Shown one piece after another: positions 15,249 to 17,080 of a stretch of 17,080 nt of DNA. This DNA comes from CAJBLF01 sp964424505 (GTDB lineage Bacteria > Patescibacteriota > Gracilibacteria > Absconditabacterales > Absconditicoccaceae), in assembly GCA_964424505.1 (NCBI GenBank), contig CAYRIQ010000018.1:1-17080 (forward strand), read 5' to 3'. Each line of letters opens with the position of its first letter. Positions within the stretch are counted from its first letter, which is position 1. The translations under genes and the position numbers were made by a program. The notes beneath the pieces were generated by a model that had not been told where the DNA came from, searched no databases, and saw only the letters and a list, made by a program, of their open reading frames with translations.

Positions 15249-17080
15249 ATGTGTTTATTTGGAAAAAAAAGCAAAAAGTATGTGTACTTTTTTGGTGAAA
15301 CTAAAGGTCTAGGAAAAGATATCCTAGGTGGTAAATGAAAAAATCTTTCTGAAATGGTCGAAATGGGATTGCCTATTCCGAGTGGATTTACTATTACTAC
15401 AGAAACATGTGATGTATATTATAAAAGTAATAAAACCTATCCACAAATAGTTTTGGATCAGATTGAAGAAAAACTTCAGAAACTAGAAAAAGTTATGGGT
15501 AAAAAACTTTGAGATCCTCAAGATCCTTTGTTGGTTTCTGTAAGATCTGGTGCTGCTGATTCTATGCCGGGGATGATGGATACTATTCTCAATCTTGGGC
15601 TTAATGATGAATCTGTACAGGGATTGATAGCAAAAACAAATAATCCAAGATTTGTACGAGATAGTTATAGAAGATTTTTGCAAATGTTTGGTGATGTAGT
15701 TATGGAAGTACCTCATCATGATTTTGAACACGCACTTCAATCAGTGAAAGATATTAAATGAATAAAACTTGATACAGAACTTGATGTAGCTGATCTTCAA
15801 CAAGTTGTGACTTTGTACAAAGATGCGATTCAAAAAGCGACAGGAAAGTCATTTCCCAACAATCCAAGGGAACAATTACATATGGCTATTGATGCTGTTT
15901 TTGGCTCTTGGAATAATGAAAGAGCTATTGTTTATAGAAAAATTAATGATATCAGAGGATTGCTTGGTACTGCAGTAAATGTACAGGCTATGGTGTTTGG
16001 AAATATGTGAGAAACTTCATGAACTGGAGTGTGTTTTACAAGAAATCCATCGACATGAGAAAATAAGTTTTATGGAGAGTTTTTGATGAATGCTCAATGA
16101 GAAGATGTAGTTGCTGGTATTAGAACTCCTATGGAAATTATGGAACTTGATAGGGTAATGCCTGATTGTTATAAAGAGCTTGTAGAAATTTATCACGGAT
16201 TAGAAAAACATTATAGAGATATGCAAGATATGGAGTTTACTATCCAAGAGGGAAAGCTCTTTATTCTTCAAACAAGAAATGGAAAAAGAACAGCTGCTGC
16301 TGCCATCAAAATGGCTGTAGATATGGTAAAAGAATGACTCATCAATGAAAAAGAAGCGGTACTTAGAGTAAAACCAGAACAGCTTGATAGTCTTCTCCAT
16401 AAACAAATAGATCCAGTTGCAAAAACTACGGCACAATTGCTTACTAAATGATTGCCAGCATCACCAGGAGCTGCTGTTGGACAAGTAGTATTTACTGCAC
16501 AAGCTGCGCATGATCGAAATGAAGATGGTAAAAAAGTAGTTCTTGTAAGGACAGAAACATCACCAGAAGATATTATTGGAATGTTGGCTGCTCAAGGAAT
16601 CTTGACTGCTAGAGGTGGAATGACATCTCATGCTGCGGTAGTTGCTAGAGGAATGGGTAAATGCTGTGTAGCTGGTGCTGGAGAAATCATTGTAGATGAA
16701 CATGCTAAAATACTTACCATAAAATGAACTGTATACAATGAAGGAGATATGATTACTTTGGATGGTTCAACAGGGGAAGTATTTGCTGGTGCATTGTCTG
16801 TAATGGATCCTGAACTGAGTAATGATTTTGCAACACTTATGACGTGGGCAGATAACTATAGAAAGCTTCTTGTAAGAACAAATGCTGATACTCCACATGA
16901 TGCTGAAGTAGCAAGAAAATTTGGTGCTCAAGGTATTGGTCTTTGTAGAACAGAACATATGTTTTTCGCTGAAGATAGAATCAGAGCAGTAAGAGAAATG
17001 ATTTTGGCTGATGATGTTGATGGAAGAAAAAAAGCATTGGCAAAAATATTACCATTTCAAAAAGAAGACTTTATCTGAAT
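15249..17080 (+). CDS. ppdK: Pyruvate, phosphate dikinase, partial (3' end beyond window)
   Basis: The first 610 codons of an enzyme of about 880 aa; the frame is open at the right edge. PPDK interconverts pyruvate + ATP + Pi with PEP + AMP + PPi and often replaces pyruvate kinase in anaerobes. Residues about 14-350 are the ATP-grasp: 'GGKGKNLSEMVEMGLPIPSG' (one Gly is TGA), 'SVRSGAADSMPGMMDT', 'FTRNPSTGENKFYGE' and 'LQTRNGKRT'. Residues about 420-510 are the phosphohistidine domain with 'GGMTSHAAVVARG', catalytic His461. The PEP/pyruvate barrel begins near 530 with 'VRTNADTPHDA' and 'GIGLCRTEHMFF'. The start ATG 15249 is the only one between the previous gene and the conserved 'YVYFFGETKGLGKDILGG'. 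Together with eno it gives PEP-to-pyruvate conversion. The 108 bp upstream are A/T-rich, with no clear gene. Confidence 0.97.

Noticed and set aside
15155..15304. 49-codon frame (code 25) starting at ATG 15155 with a hydrophobic middle
   Set aside because: It overlaps the well-supported ppdK start in another frame, has no recognisable content and no start signal. The A/T-rich stretch is more likely the ppdK leader.
1..17080. Widespread pseudogenes or frameshifts, as the fragmented standard-code frames suggest
   Set aside because: All breaks are TGA in the same frame with no insertion or deletion, and the joined proteins have intact catalytic motifs. Reassignment explains them.
1..17080. Stop-codon readthrough or selenocysteine at TGA
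   Set aside because: TGA is far too frequent, falls on conserved Gly positions rather than Cys/Sec positions, and no SECIS-like hairpins follow.

Overview
The window is A+T-rich bacterial DNA that only makes sense if TGA is read as glycine (genetic code 25). Under the standard code nearly every gene breaks into pieces. With TGA as Gly the pieces join into full-length, well-conserved proteins, and TGA falls on invariant glycines: the YchF P-loop, the RlmE SAM-binding motif, the prepilin cleavage site and the PPDK ATP-grasp. None of the 15 complete genes ends in TGA; 13 end in TAA and 2 in TAG. This code is known from Absconditabacteria (SR1) and Gracilibacteria (BD1-5), which are small host-associated Patescibacteria/CPR bacteria. 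The sequence does not decide between the two lineages. Almost no start has a Shine-Dalgarno sequence, and no rRNA, tRNA, CRISPR array, insertion sequence or phage gene was recognised.

Layout. 1-3803 is a minus-strand information-processing block, read right to left: a YgjP-type zinc peptidase, rlmE, ychF, and a protein joining sigma-70 region 4 to two HARE-type winged helices, closed by a terminator at 85-117. 3944-4150 is a small plus-strand gene of unknown function with its own promoter and terminator. 4249-5325 is a minus-strand protein-kinase-like gene under a near-consensus promoter. 5464-8617 is a minus-strand run: a membrane protein, tsaC/sua5, yigZ (IMPACT family) and eno, with a terminator at 5420-5442.

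8718-13331 is a plus-strand run: a type IV pseudopilin, a full-length Rel (p)ppGpp synthetase/hydrolase, a two-TM zinc-ribbon protein, and a large PilX-like surface protein. mltG lies on the minus strand at 13350-14351, convergent with that run. Its terminator hairpin sits inside the last codons of the PilX-like gene. A plus-strand PF13796-like sensor membrane protein (14511-15140) and the first two thirds of ppdK (15249 to the right edge) finish the window.

Functionally the window combines translation and ribosome maintenance (YchF, RlmE, TsaC), stringent response (Rel), lower glycolysis (enolase and PPDK), cell-wall processing (MltG) and cell-surface or pilus parts. Less familiar elements are the sigma-4/HARE fusion, the stand-alone kinase, the Gly-free small protein, and an 8-bp tandem repeat carried inside the peptidase gene.
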